From the NCBI GenBank assembly GCA_027627225.1, contig CM051027.1, forward strand, positions 87,280,451 to 87,344,450: a stretch of DNA of 64,000 nucleotides, given 5' to 3'. This document shows, one piece after another, positions 22,201 through 33,500 of this stretch (the first letter of the stretch is position 1; every line of letters starts with the position of its first letter). Under the pieces are notes generated by a model. It did not search any database and was not told the origin of the DNA. It was given only the letters and a program-made list of their open reading frames with translations. Position numbers and translations under genes: made by a program. Origin of the DNA: Congeria kusceri (taxonomy: Eukaryota > Mollusca > Bivalvia > Myida > Dreissenidae).

Positions 22201-25200
22201 CATTAAATAAAAAATCGTGTGTGCAAGCCAATCATTGATAACTTGTTGATGTTTTTTTTCTGGCCAAATCATGCTTTTATTTGACTTCACCTGCAATCTT
22301 ACGTTCATAGACAAACTGTACACGATCGGTGAAGATTGGATGAAAAATAAAGTCTCTATCCTGAAAAATGTCAATTTTTGCTTATTTTTTCACAAACAAA
22401 GGGCAATAACTCTGGTGTTTCTGGTCTGATATTGCTTATTTATTCGACTTCACCTTTAATCTTATGGTCATAGACAAACTGTGCAAGATTGGTGAAGATT
22501 GGATGAAAAATGAAGTCTCTATCCTGAATATTGTCCATTTTTGCACATTTTTTTCACAAACAAAAGGCAATAACTCGGGTGTTTATGGTCCGATCTTCCT
22601 TATATTCGACTTCAACTGTAATCTCATGGTAATAGACAAACTGTGCAAGATTGGTGAAGATTGGATGAAAAATGAAGTCTCTATCCTGAATAATGTCCAT
22701 TTTTGTATATTTTTTAATTAAAAAAGGGCATTTATCGCAATAACGGTCCGAATTGTTGACGGCATACAGACGATGCCGGAGAGGTCCCCTATATCAATAG
22801 CTCACCGAGCACTTAGTATTCAGGTGAGCGAAAAACAAATATGTTCACTTTCGCAAAATAATAACAAGAACTGTTTGTAAAACAGGTATGCCCCCCTTTT
22901 GGTCCAGAATATCTGTACAAAATTGCACGGATGAAAAGTACTCGGTAAAATTGAAACTTTTTTTTGCGAATGACTCAATAATTAATAGGTATCTACTTCT
23001 GGTAATAACCCACCCAATTACCAAATGTTAAGAACCCTGGCCAAAGGGTTCCATAGGTATTGTTTTACAACTCTTGGTCAGTTTCACCTTTACCTTTGAC
23101 CCAAGGACTCTATTATCAATACTAGTCATGACCAACCTACCAAGTTTGAAGAACCTAGGCATTGGGGTTCTGTAGTTATTGCCTGGACGAGGTTTTGCAT
23201 CTATTGGTAAGTGATAACATCTGTTGGTCAGTTGACCTTTGACCCAATGACCTCATAGTCAATTAGTAATGACCAATCTACCAACCAAGTTTAAATAACC
23301 TAGGCCTAAGGGTTGCAAAGTTATTGCCCAGACAATTATTAAAATTATTGGGTGGGTTTTTTGGTATCCTTTGTTCAGTTTGACCTTGATCCTAGGACCC
23401 CAAAATTGATATAAATCCTCTACATGCCATGACCAACCTACCTACCACATTTTAAGAAACTAGGCCCAAGGGTTGCTAAGTTATTGCCTGGACAAGGTTT
23501 TATAATTCTTGTTTTTTTAAAAAATCTTTTGGTCAGTTTGATTTTGACCTTTGACCCACAGACCATAACATGGATACTCTAATAGTCATAACCAACCTAC
23601 CTACCAAACTTCAAAAACCTGAGCTAAAGGGTTCTGTAGTTATCGCCCAAACAAGGTTTGGTCTATCAACAAACCGATGGACATAAGAACCGACGATTCC
23701 AAAGCAATATAGACCCGCTTCGATGGAGTGGGGGCATAAATAGATCATTATAATATATATAGATATATTACCAGTTGTTTGCCCATTCGATCATTGTCCC
23801 AGCCTGGAAAATGAAAGAAAAGTTAAATATAGTAATTTATATAAGACAAGGAAAAAATATGAAAATAGATGATAGATGAAAATAGATTGCAATAAAACTT
23901 GATTGACTGAAAACAAAGCATCTTGAATATATTATAATTAAGAATACATTCAGAACCTTTAATGTGTAACTTCTCATCTCATAAATGTTCGGTCCCTCTC
24001 TCGGCTTTAGCTCTGGCCAGAAGGAAAAGCTGAGTAGAATCTGGTTCCGTCTGGATCGCAACATCTTGTTTCTTGCTTGACGGAACTCAATAAAGTCCTA
24101 CACACCAATAATAACATGATTGTGCATAGTTTCTTAAAATGTTTAAAACCATGTAAAATAATTACTTTTTAGCCTATCATACAACTGCTTACACAGTATA
24201 CAGGTACTTGGAAATTTAGTTAAGTGAAGTTCTATCGGTAGTGCAGTTTTATTAGTTGACTTCTAAACAATAATACACTAAAACCCTGGTTAACGACCAC
24301 CTCGGTTTTACTACAAACCCACTTTAAAAGACACAATTGTTTTTCTATTCATTTCAATGGTCGCAAACCCTGATTATATGGGCACCACGCTATTCCATAT
24401 TACGACCACTAATCCAAGACCTAAAGTACCAAATAACGGTCAAATTACCCCGTTATTGCGACCAGTTTCATTGACACTTTACATCGTCAATTAACAACAT
24501 TATGCAGAGGAGATAACACTGTGAATTGTGGTAATAAAAGCCGTGTGAAAAACAATGTTACAGATGTTTTGAAAAGGGATTAGCACATCTACTGTCTATC
24601 AGATTGTGTTTATTGACACTATCTGACAGTAAGGGAGAACACTAATGAATGCTGAACTATAAATGACCTTAATTAATCGATTTTTAAATAAATTTCCAAC
24701 TTAATGTCAAGTTTATATGCATAAAGAGAAGTTACATAATCTGCGTATAGTAAATTATTATATATAAACAATTTTGGTTACTTATTCATTATTCATTTAT
24801 ATCATGAAAGCTTTAAATATAGACATATGCATATACTGACTCTGTGATCTGCCGTACCTCAATAATAAGACCACCCCGCTATTAAGACCACTTATATTAA
24901 GACCCCCAAATAGTCGTATTAGCTGGATTTTTACTGTATTTATACAGAAAACATACAATACAGATGCCTGGTATTTTTTACAAAAACTTCACAGGGTAAC
25001 CGCAAAGAACAAATACTTTCATTGTTTTTAAATACTAGTTATAATGATAACACTACAAAAATAGTATACCGCGTATATAGACAAACTTACTTTGTCAGTT
25101 CTGTAGATTTGTGTAGCCTCATTGAGGACTGGATATCCACCTTTGTATTCCCAGATATGGACTACCAAAAAATAAAGAGTAGTTTGACTTGTGATTTTTG

Positions 25201-27285
25201 TTTAATTTCCTAAGACGTTCAGGGTTGCTATTTCATATAAATGTAATGATTGCCACCTGGAATAACCATCATATTAAGAATTCTGTGCTATTTATTTTAC
25301 AAATATATTCACGTTTAGCTTCACTTACCATTACATCTCTATAGCACAAATCTAGTCCATTCTTAATGGAATATTTGTCTGTTTCAAGTTTTATGTCGTA
25401 AGTTTACCTTGATGTTGATTGCATTCAACAATTTATTGCATGCTTACTTTAAACAACTGAAGTACTTGTACATTCTACATATTAACGGATATTAAAAGAA
25501 AAAATCTGTGTTTCGGGCAACCAGACCCTACCTAGTGAAAACCCCCTGACCCTGAAGTTTTTAGCGACAACTGTTTCCACGAAATCTGTATTCGTAAGAT
25601 TTGCTACGTTTTTGATCGAAACCTATAAAAAAAACAGTAAAAAAAAACTCAATCCTGACCTTATATAACTTTTTTGAGACTGTTGCCTGAAACACAATAT
25701 TTAATTTTGTTTGGCCTAATATTTCATTTCTAACCTGCTTCATCCTGGTCTCCAATCTCCACTGTGAAACTGCCCTTCAAGGTCACATTGGATGTTTTAC
25801 TGTGCATCAGTTCCTGGTAAACCTTGCTGTTCAACGACACCCAATGAATTCATGGTCATTTTGCAGCAATTTACAAGAAATGATATTCACACTGAATTCT
25901 AAACATTGAGAAAGATGACATATTTACGCCAAACACATATTATGAAAATGAACATTTACACATATAATTATGATAAATATGCACATATGCATTATAAAAT
26001 ATTACTTTTAAATGTTGAACAGTCTATATACTTAGGAAAAGATTCAAACCAGTTGCACAAATGAGATTTCAACCCAAGAGACATAGAGACTGTCCTTTGC
26101 ACAATACCAATCATAGTTTATTTGATCAGTTTCGAATAAAAAGACACTGCTATAAAATGACAGTCTTCTTTGAAGTCAAAGGCGTACAGCTGATGAGCAT
26201 TAGAAATATTTAGTCTTATAAATACCAAATTCAAATCTTACAACTGTTTGAGATACGCTTCCATATTCTCAGGCTTGACTGAATGAACTGAAATAAAACT
26301 AATAATTATCAGTACAAAAACTATTATCCACTAAAAAAAAAAATTAGCAACTTCCAGACAAGAATGGACCGTGCCATTTACTTAAAATTTACTAGTTAAA
26401 CCCAGGGTCATTTAAAACATTCTTTAATAACATTTGTATTAAACTTTAAATTGAAAACTATGCTTTTTCAATGAAGCAATGTACAAAAAGTAAACAACAA
26501 CAGAAGTGAACTTACACATTAGTTCATACAGTGTTTCTTTACTGGACAATTTAGTAGCATGAGATTCCTTGCTGGGTTCTATTGTCCGCACATTTAGGAG
26601 CTTTTCAAACCATCCTTTTTTGACAGGAATTACTTCTTCTTGTTTATTTTCTTCCTTCCATACTCCTGGAGTGGTGCTAATGCATCTGTAATAAATCACC
26701 TAATTGCCACTGTAAGGATTATGAAACTTACAATGTACTAAAAGAGTTTTTTTTAATATAAATTTCTAGTGTATGCATATTATTGTTACTAGTTTGTCTG
26801 CACGGTCCAAGTAAATGGCTGGTGCATGTCATTTGCTAATAAAGTTATGGGTAGTATTATTGCTGTTCTTATCATTGTTTAGCTCAATAGCTGTTGTTTT
26901 AAAATTAAAAAGAACAGAACGACAGTTTAATGTTCTGTAATAAACTTATTATGTTGCAATACTGATATAAAATGCACAAAAAAGTGTACGGCGTATTTCT
27001 TTTGCTACATTTTTCCTAAAGGTATTACACAGAAACACGAATGGAATACGTAAAATATTGGTGCACTGTAACTCAAAAGGCAATTACATACCCCACCCAC
27101 ACTCTAAACATTAGAGGACATTTTACAGCAATGAACAAGTGTCATCATAAATATCATTCTTAGAGCGACTGGTCTATTCAATATCTGGTGAACTAGTACC
27201 TGAAATGTTGTTTTACATTTGTAAAACATCCCAGATACCGCAAAATACTCCGCAAGTTGCTGACTTGCAACGAAACGGCAGCCAT
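19222..27285 (-). CDS. NIPSNAP1: NIPSNAP1/2-type mitochondrial protein
   Basis: Ten exons in transcript order: 27285-27200, 26685-26516, 26287-26242, 25826-25735, 25161-25091, 24097-23957, 23803-23772, 20595-20504, 19705-19622, 19286-19222. They sum to 879 nt and 292 aa (human NIPSNAP1 is 284). All junctions are GT-AG and phases agree. The first exon encodes an Arg/Ser-rich, acid-poor N-terminus ([19 protein letters not shown]), as expected of a mitochondrial targeting peptide. Family signatures are [106 protein letters not shown] and the C-terminus [14 protein letters not shown]. Two dimeric alpha-beta-barrel (NIPSNAP) domains are expected. In mammals these proteins bind mitochondria and recruit autophagy receptors when mitochondria are damaged. 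Intron 7 (20596-23771) holds two transposon-like elements. The gene shares a short divergent promoter with the CCDC42-type gene. Exon 20595-20504 ends at GTAAGT rather than the GTGTAA two bases earlier, because only that choice keeps the frame. Confidence 0.93.
20012..20475. mobile_element. MITE with a second TTAA-flanked MITE nested inside
   Basis: The outer arms CTGGGCCCGCGTTCATAAAC ... CTCAGACTTAA (left) and TTAAGTCTAAGAATGGGTTG ... CCAGCCCCGG (right) are inverted repeats. Inside, 20191-20439 starts AGCCACAGTCCAGAAATATA and ends with an inverted partner (TATATTCTATGGACTGCAGCT), flanked by TTAA at 20187-20190 and 20440-20443. TTAA target sites are typical of piggyBac-like elements; that assignment is tentative. 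It lies in NIPSNAP intron 8. Confidence 0.6.
20819..22833 (+). mobile_element. Non-autonomous element, GGGCCATGATGGCCC hairpin end
   Basis: It starts AACAAGAG then the palindrome GGGCCATGATGGCCC and CGCTCACCTG; it ends at about 22833 with CAGGTGAGCG, the inverted partner. Near the right end are three ~162 bp tandem units (GACTTCACC landmark near 22283, 22446 and 22608) with GTGAAGATTGGATGAAAAAT. It lies in NIPSNAP intron 7. The middle 1.3 kb shows no coding sequence. Confidence 0.65.
22863..23738 (+). mobile_element. Non-autonomous element, AACAAGAA-hairpin, GGGGGCATA end
   Basis: It starts AACAAGAA, a CTGTTTGTAAAACAG hairpin and TATGCCCCCC; it ends GGGGGCATA at 23730-23738, an inverted partner. 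Internal units of ~140-160 bp share GACCAACCTACC (near 23130, 23269, 23431 and 23590) and GGGTTCTGTAGTTATTGCC. It follows the previous element by about 30 bases in the same orientation. Confidence 0.65.
24276..24936. mobile_element. pogo/Tigger-like MITE with TA target site
   Basis: The left end CACTAAAACCCTGGTTAACG and the right end (reverse complement) CAGTAAAAATCCAGCTAATA resemble the CAGT-AAACC-type termini of pogo/Tigger elements of the Tc1-mariner superfamily. TA dinucleotides flank both ends (24274-24275 and 24937-24938). Arms repeat GACCACC and GACCACTTA words. No transposase. It lies in NIPSNAP intron 5. Confidence 0.55.
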
Positions 27286-27576
27286 CTTTATGTTATCTCT
27301 AAATCTCTAAACTATTTGTATATGAAAATATTAAATTGAAAATTAAATCAAACAAATTCATTGTGAATAATTTTAATATAAAAATGAAAACTATTATCAT
27401 CTCGTTCATCTAACCAATGATGTTAAAAGATCAAGATCATTAATGAAGTACTTTTCGTTTCTAGGCAACGAGACACAAGGTGTACAAATGGCCGACGGAA
27501 AGTAATGAATACACAAAACAATTGCAGAAAAAAACACGTTCGTTATAACTTAAGTTGGTAAAACTAATTGTTAAAA
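27286..27576. promoter_or_regulatory. Divergent promoter between NIPSNAP and CCDC42-type gene
   Basis: Only 291 bases separate the two start codons, which face away from each other, so the interval must hold both promoters and 5' untranslated regions. It contains an RFX X-box (27457-27469) nearer the ciliary gene. No TATA box is evident at a useful distance from either start. Confidence 0.7.
27457..27469 (+). promoter_or_regulatory. RFX X-box (GTTTCTAGGCAAC)
   Basis: The 13-mer fits the X-box pattern RYYNYY-N1-3-RRNRAC at every position, with a one-base spacer. It is 107 bases upstream of the start codon of the CCDC42-type ciliary gene, within the distance typical for RFX-controlled ciliary genes. 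Confidence 0.7.
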
Positions 27577-30500
27577 ATGGCGGTCAGTCTTGAAGAATAT
27601 TTCAGGACAACGTTTGAAGACAAACTGTTGGTGTAAGTACCTATGTGGCAATATAAAACCGTTCCAAAATAAGTTAAATCCATAATGGTAATCATTCGTT
27701 CAACCATTAAATGAATAGATTTGCAAAACAAAATATCAGTTAGAAAAAAATCAAAACTGAACTTACACAATACACATTCAAAGATACATTATTCAAATAT
27801 CATACTCATAGTGCACCTCAAATTAGACAATGTTTTGTTTTCATTGTATCATGGAAGTACCAGTCTCGAACCTCTAAGGATGTACCCTGGCCTGTGGATT
27901 TTGTTACAAAAGTCTTTCCGATGCAGCCAATAAGGAAGCTCAAAGGGGAGTTTTTTTTTTCCAATAATACTTTTAGGTTCCAAAAATACTTTAAGGTAAA
28001 GAAATAAGTACATTTATTTGAGATGCATAAAAAGTCATAGAGTTTTTAATAAAATTGTTCAACAACAAAAAATATAATAGTAAATACATGTTTTTGACTC
28101 ATATTTCTGATAATTTTGTGACGATTGTACATAATGTTTACCATAGCACTGATACACATTTGCTTACACGTAAATAGCGCATAAACGAAAAGTTTCAAAA
28201 TAGGTATGGTTCGAGAATAGGTACCTACACGATAATATGTGAAACTACGCCAGATTTTCAGAGATTTATCCTCTACAAAAATTGAAACTGTTGAATGTTT
28301 AAATTATTATGTGTTGGAAAATAGCATTATACTTATTATAACTCTTTTATAGCTAATTTTCTATTTGGTGTACAAAGCGACATTAATAAAGTTTTTTTCA
28401 GATTTCTTGTATAAAATTCACATTAGAACTACACAATAATAACTAAATGTTATCTAATTTAGGTGACTTCAACATTCACACATTATATAAACTTTTCCTA
28501 GATAACAATGGTTCAATTGGTGTTGATGTTTTCACTGTCTGGATCCAGGACATTTTTAAAGGATTTTTATTATTGGGAGATGGGGCAAAGTGCCACATTA
28601 TGCTGTAAAACTTATTAGTTGCACATCACATGGGGGAGAGGGATGTGAATGAGCTGCCTTGGTGGAGATCTGTCTGCACTCTTTGAGGGCTTTCTGGTAT
28701 TGATGATAGTTTGGATAAAAAGTAAAATATTTTATGGCTCTGGAACTTCACTTAACATGTAAGAACCTACAAACAATGCAGTCACTGACTAAATGTTGAA
28801 GTATGCATTCTTATTTAATTATTAGCAATGGTATGGCTAATTGACATAGTTGTACACAGTGGTATTTGTTATTAAAATGTACCGAAAAAATTATTCTCAA
28901 AATAATGTATGTGTTTGGTTTAAGAGAAAACAATTTATATGTTTGGTATATACAAGAAAACTACAATATTTGTTAAATTAATGACAAAATTGACAAACTG
29001 CTTGTTGGTAAATATTCCTTGTTTAAGCATGGAAACAATTGTGAACTTTATTCAAACTTGAATACAGAAATTGGAAATGCATGGCAATTAATTTGCAGTA
29101 AGATGCCGGAGCGTGAGGATGATCATCTCACCCCGGCAACAAGGCTCTTGGAAAAGAGACGAGAAATGGCTGAGGTGGAGCAAGCACTTGCTGCACAAAA
29201 AGAGGTTCGTATTTGTAAATTAGGGAGCCAAAAGCAGTTACTGTGATACTGATAGCACTCTAGTATGGAAAGGAATGGTATGTTAAAAGGGCTTGTTCAT
29301 AGATTCTTAACAGGTTTCTGATATTTTTTCAGACACCAGTTTGACAGAATGCAAATATAACAATAGAATAAAATTAATTATGCTGTTCATAAAACATTTT
29401 AATTATATGCCAGATATCAGTTTGTTTATTTTTAAGTTAACTTTTTTAGTTTATTTTTGAATTTGGATTATTTTTCAGGAATTTCAAATGAAAATGGAAA
29501 GTTTGCAACAGAGGAGAGAAGAGCTGGAGCGAAAAGAATATCAGCTAAAAAAGTCTCTTCTGCAGTTTGATAAATTTTTAAAGGTACTGTGTACCAGTAA
29601 TTATAATAAATGTAAATCTGTATTGAGTTCATTCTTTTACCTCATTAAATATAAGGTGTGCCTGTGAATTTTGTTGAAGGGATTTACTCTTCATTTTAGG
29701 ACAATGATTCCAAGAAGGCGAGAGCTGTGAAAAAAGCTAATGATGAGAGAGAAATGAAGAGGCAGAAGGAAAAAGAGATTGAAAAGTAACGTAATTATAA
29801 TGTTCATATAACATAATGTGTCGAAAAATAAAATATCTTTGTCATAATGTGTTCTATCATTAGGGTCATGTGGTGTACATTGCTTACGGTATCTATAAGT
29901 GTTCTATTATTAGGTTTAAATTAGGTTTAAGTCATGTGGTGTACATAGCTTACTGTCCCTATAAGTGTTCTATTATTAGGTTTAAATCAGGTTTAAGTCA
30001 CGTGGTGTACATAGCTTACTGTACCTATAAGTGTTCTATTATTAGGTTTAAATCAGGTTAAAGTCACGTGGTGTACATAACTTACTGTACCTATAAGTGT
30101 TCTATTATTAGGTTTAAATTAGGTTAAAGTCACGTGGTGTACATAGCTTACTGTACCTATAAGTGTTCTATTTATTAGGTTTAAATTAGGTTTAAGTCAC
30201 GTGGAGTACATAGCTTACTGTACCTATAAGTGTGTTCTATTATTAGGTTTAAATTAGGTTTGAGTCACGTAGTGTACATAGCTTACTGTACCTATAAGCG
30301 TTCTATTATTAGATTTAAATTAGGTTTAAGTCACGTGGAGTACATAGCTTACTGTACCTATAAGTGTTCTATTATTAGGTTTAAATTAGGTTTGAGTCTC
30401 GTAGTGTACATAGCTTACTGTACCTATAAGCGTTCTATTATTAGGTTTAAATTAGGTTTAAGTCACGTGGTGTACATAGCTTACTGTACCTATAAGTGTT

Positions 30501-33500
30501 CTATTATTAGGTTTAAATCAGGTTAAAGTCACATGGTGTACATAGCTTACTGTACCTATAAGTGTTTTATTATTAGGTTTAAGTCACGTGGTGTACATAG
30601 CTTACTGTACCTATAAGTGTTCTATTATTAGGTTTAAATCAGGTTAAAGTCACGTGGTGTACATAGCTTACTGTACCTATAAAGTGTTCTATTATTAGGT
30701 TTAAATCAGGTTAAAGTCACGTGGTGTACATAGCTTACTGTACCTATAAGTGTTCTATTATTAGGTTTAAATTAGGTTTGTGTAACGTAGTGTACATAGC
30801 TTACTGTACCTATAAGTGTTTTATTATTAGGTTTAAATTAGGTTTAAGTCACGTGGTGTATATAGCTTACTGTACCTATAAGTGTTCTATTATTAGGTTT
30901 AAATTAGGTTTGAGTCTATTATTAGGTTTAAATCAGGTTAAAGTCACATGGTGTACATAGCTTACTGTACCTATAAGTGTTTTATTATTAGGTTTAAGTC
31001 ACGTGGTGTACATAGCTTACTGTACCTATAAGTGTTCTCTATTATTAGGTTTAAATCAGGTTTAAGTCACATGGTGTACATAGCTTACTGTACCTATAAG
31101 TGTGTTCTATTATTAGGTTTAAATCAGGTTAAAGTCATGGGTGTACATAGCTTACTGTACCTATAAAGCATGCATACACTGGAGCTCTGTATTCTCTTTC
31201 ATACCAGCTTTCCATCTTGTTAAATCCGCTGTATTCATGTATGGTTATATTGGTGATTATTAAATGTAGTTAGAACACTTTACTGTCGTTCTTTATTAAC
31301 ACCAACAGACACATAACAAAATTTAATGTATAACTAAAAAAACTGTTGAAATTCTGTGTTGATAGTTAATTTCTGGTATGTTAATATTTTCCATTTATTT
31401 TAGTCACATTTAAATTTAAATATGGTGTGGAGAATCTTGTTTTGATAAATGACACTTCCAGGTTAAAAATTGACACCAATGACCTAATAAAAAACAAAGA
31501 GAAGTTGCAACGAAAGCTGGAGAACTATTCTGTGTTTCACAAATACATGGAGAAGACGCTGGAGAGAGGGGAGGAGTTTCATGAGATGAGAGACGTCATA
31601 GCCAGATACGACACACTGACTGCTACACATGAGGTCTCTTGAGCTATATTTATAAATGAGGCGTCTCGTGGGAAGACCAGGTTAAACGCATGTGCGTAAA
31701 GTGTCGTCCTGGTTCAGCCTGTGCAGTCTGCACAGGCTAATCTGGGACAACACTTTACACTTTTATGGTATTTTCTGTTTCAAGGAAGTCTCTTCTGAAC
31801 ATTATGTGCGGACTTGACAGGCTGATCCGAGATGACACTTTGCGCACTCTCATTAAGCCTGGTTTTACCACATCACGTCTCAATTATATATTTATACATA
31901 TGTGTATAACAGGTCCTAAACATGAGGTCTGTTGATTTATCAACATTTATTTATACATATACGTATGTTACAGCTAGGTCCTAGGAACACCTATGATCTC
32001 TACATTATTAAGATATGCTGTATTAATTTATGTCTTTGAATTTTCACATTTATTTGTTGTATATAAATGAAACTTTTTTATAAAGAACCTAATTCTCTTC
32101 TCAACCTTGTTTACTATGTTTGAATATAAATACATGTGTAAGTACATACATTGGATTTGTATCTGCCTGTGGTGTTTTTAATTAATATAAATTGCTTACA
32201 ATTGACACATTGATTAAAACATGTTGCTTTAATTCTAAAGTTAATTTTACCTACATGTTTCTAATACTCATTGACTTTATTTTTTGTTTGCAGGACTTGT
32301 TAAAAAGTGATCAGAAAAATCAGGATGTCATAGAAAGGCATAGACAAAACCTAATGAAGTATATAGAGGTAACATACTTCCTTGATCAGATCTAGTATTT
32401 GCCTTCTTTTCAATATAAATATACTTTTCACAGTGCGCTACAAACCACTTAATTTTTCTGCATGTCTTATTACTTATTGCAGTGGAAATTATTATTGAGA
32501 CATTATATCATATAGTTTAACTGGTAATTTTCTGCGCATCTGACTGAAAATACAGAACGTAACAAATCAGTTGGTACAAATTTTTGTTGTATAATACAGA
32601 TCCTTATCAAATGTTGATACAGTATACAATGATATTTTCACAAATGTTTATGCTTCCGGAAAGATTATTGGGGAGCATTAAAGTCGCCGCTTTGTTTGTC
32701 TGTCATTCTGTAGAACTACTTTCTGTCATTCCATCACGCTTGTCTGGGCAGTAAATTGGCCATTCAGATAGAAATAGCTGGAACAAAAGTTGTCCTCAGT
32801 GAGACGGTGGGTCACATACATGAATCAGGTCTGTAGGTCAAAGGTCAAGGTCACACTTAGAGGTCAACGATGAAAAATGGGCAGTTTGCTTGTCCGGGGT
32901 ATAACTTGGCCATAGATGGAGGTATTTTAAAATTACATGGCGCAAATGTTTGCCTCAATGACATGGCATGAGAAACTTAAAGGTCAAAGGTCAAAATTGC
33001 TATAGCTTATGCAATAATTTCTGTCAAAATCTCCTGATTCTTCCCATTAACTTTTACTTGATAATGTTGTCTAGCGGGGTCAAAGTGGCTGTGGGAAGCA
33101 TCCATCGATTCTTCCAATATTCTTGTTTTAAAATTAATGCAAGATTAACTATATAAACAATGTATAGGCATATAACTATGTGATTACTAATGGCTCTTGT
33201 TGTTTTTGCAGGAAAAAGACAATGAGATATTGTCCTACAACAACCAGTTGTCCAGTCTGCAAACACGTCTAGATGTGGCACAAAGTGAGGCAGTGAAATG
33301 GGAGTCACAGTGGATGCACATTAAAAATACTGCTGCCAAGAAAACATTGGAACTTGGAAGAATTAAGATGTAATCTTTTAGATATTTAAAAAGTTTAATA
33401 CTTGTTTATGTCTAATTCATTAAGTATATAAAATATTTCATGGCCACATAAATGTTGTATGTCTTTGTACATATTTTTGTGATATGCCTTAGCATAGATT

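Noticed and set aside
29870..30960. Long open frames encoding repeated [17 protein letters not shown] units
   Set aside because: They follow directly from a 66-base (22-codon) minisatellite in an intron; no start context, splice signals or family similarity support a gene.
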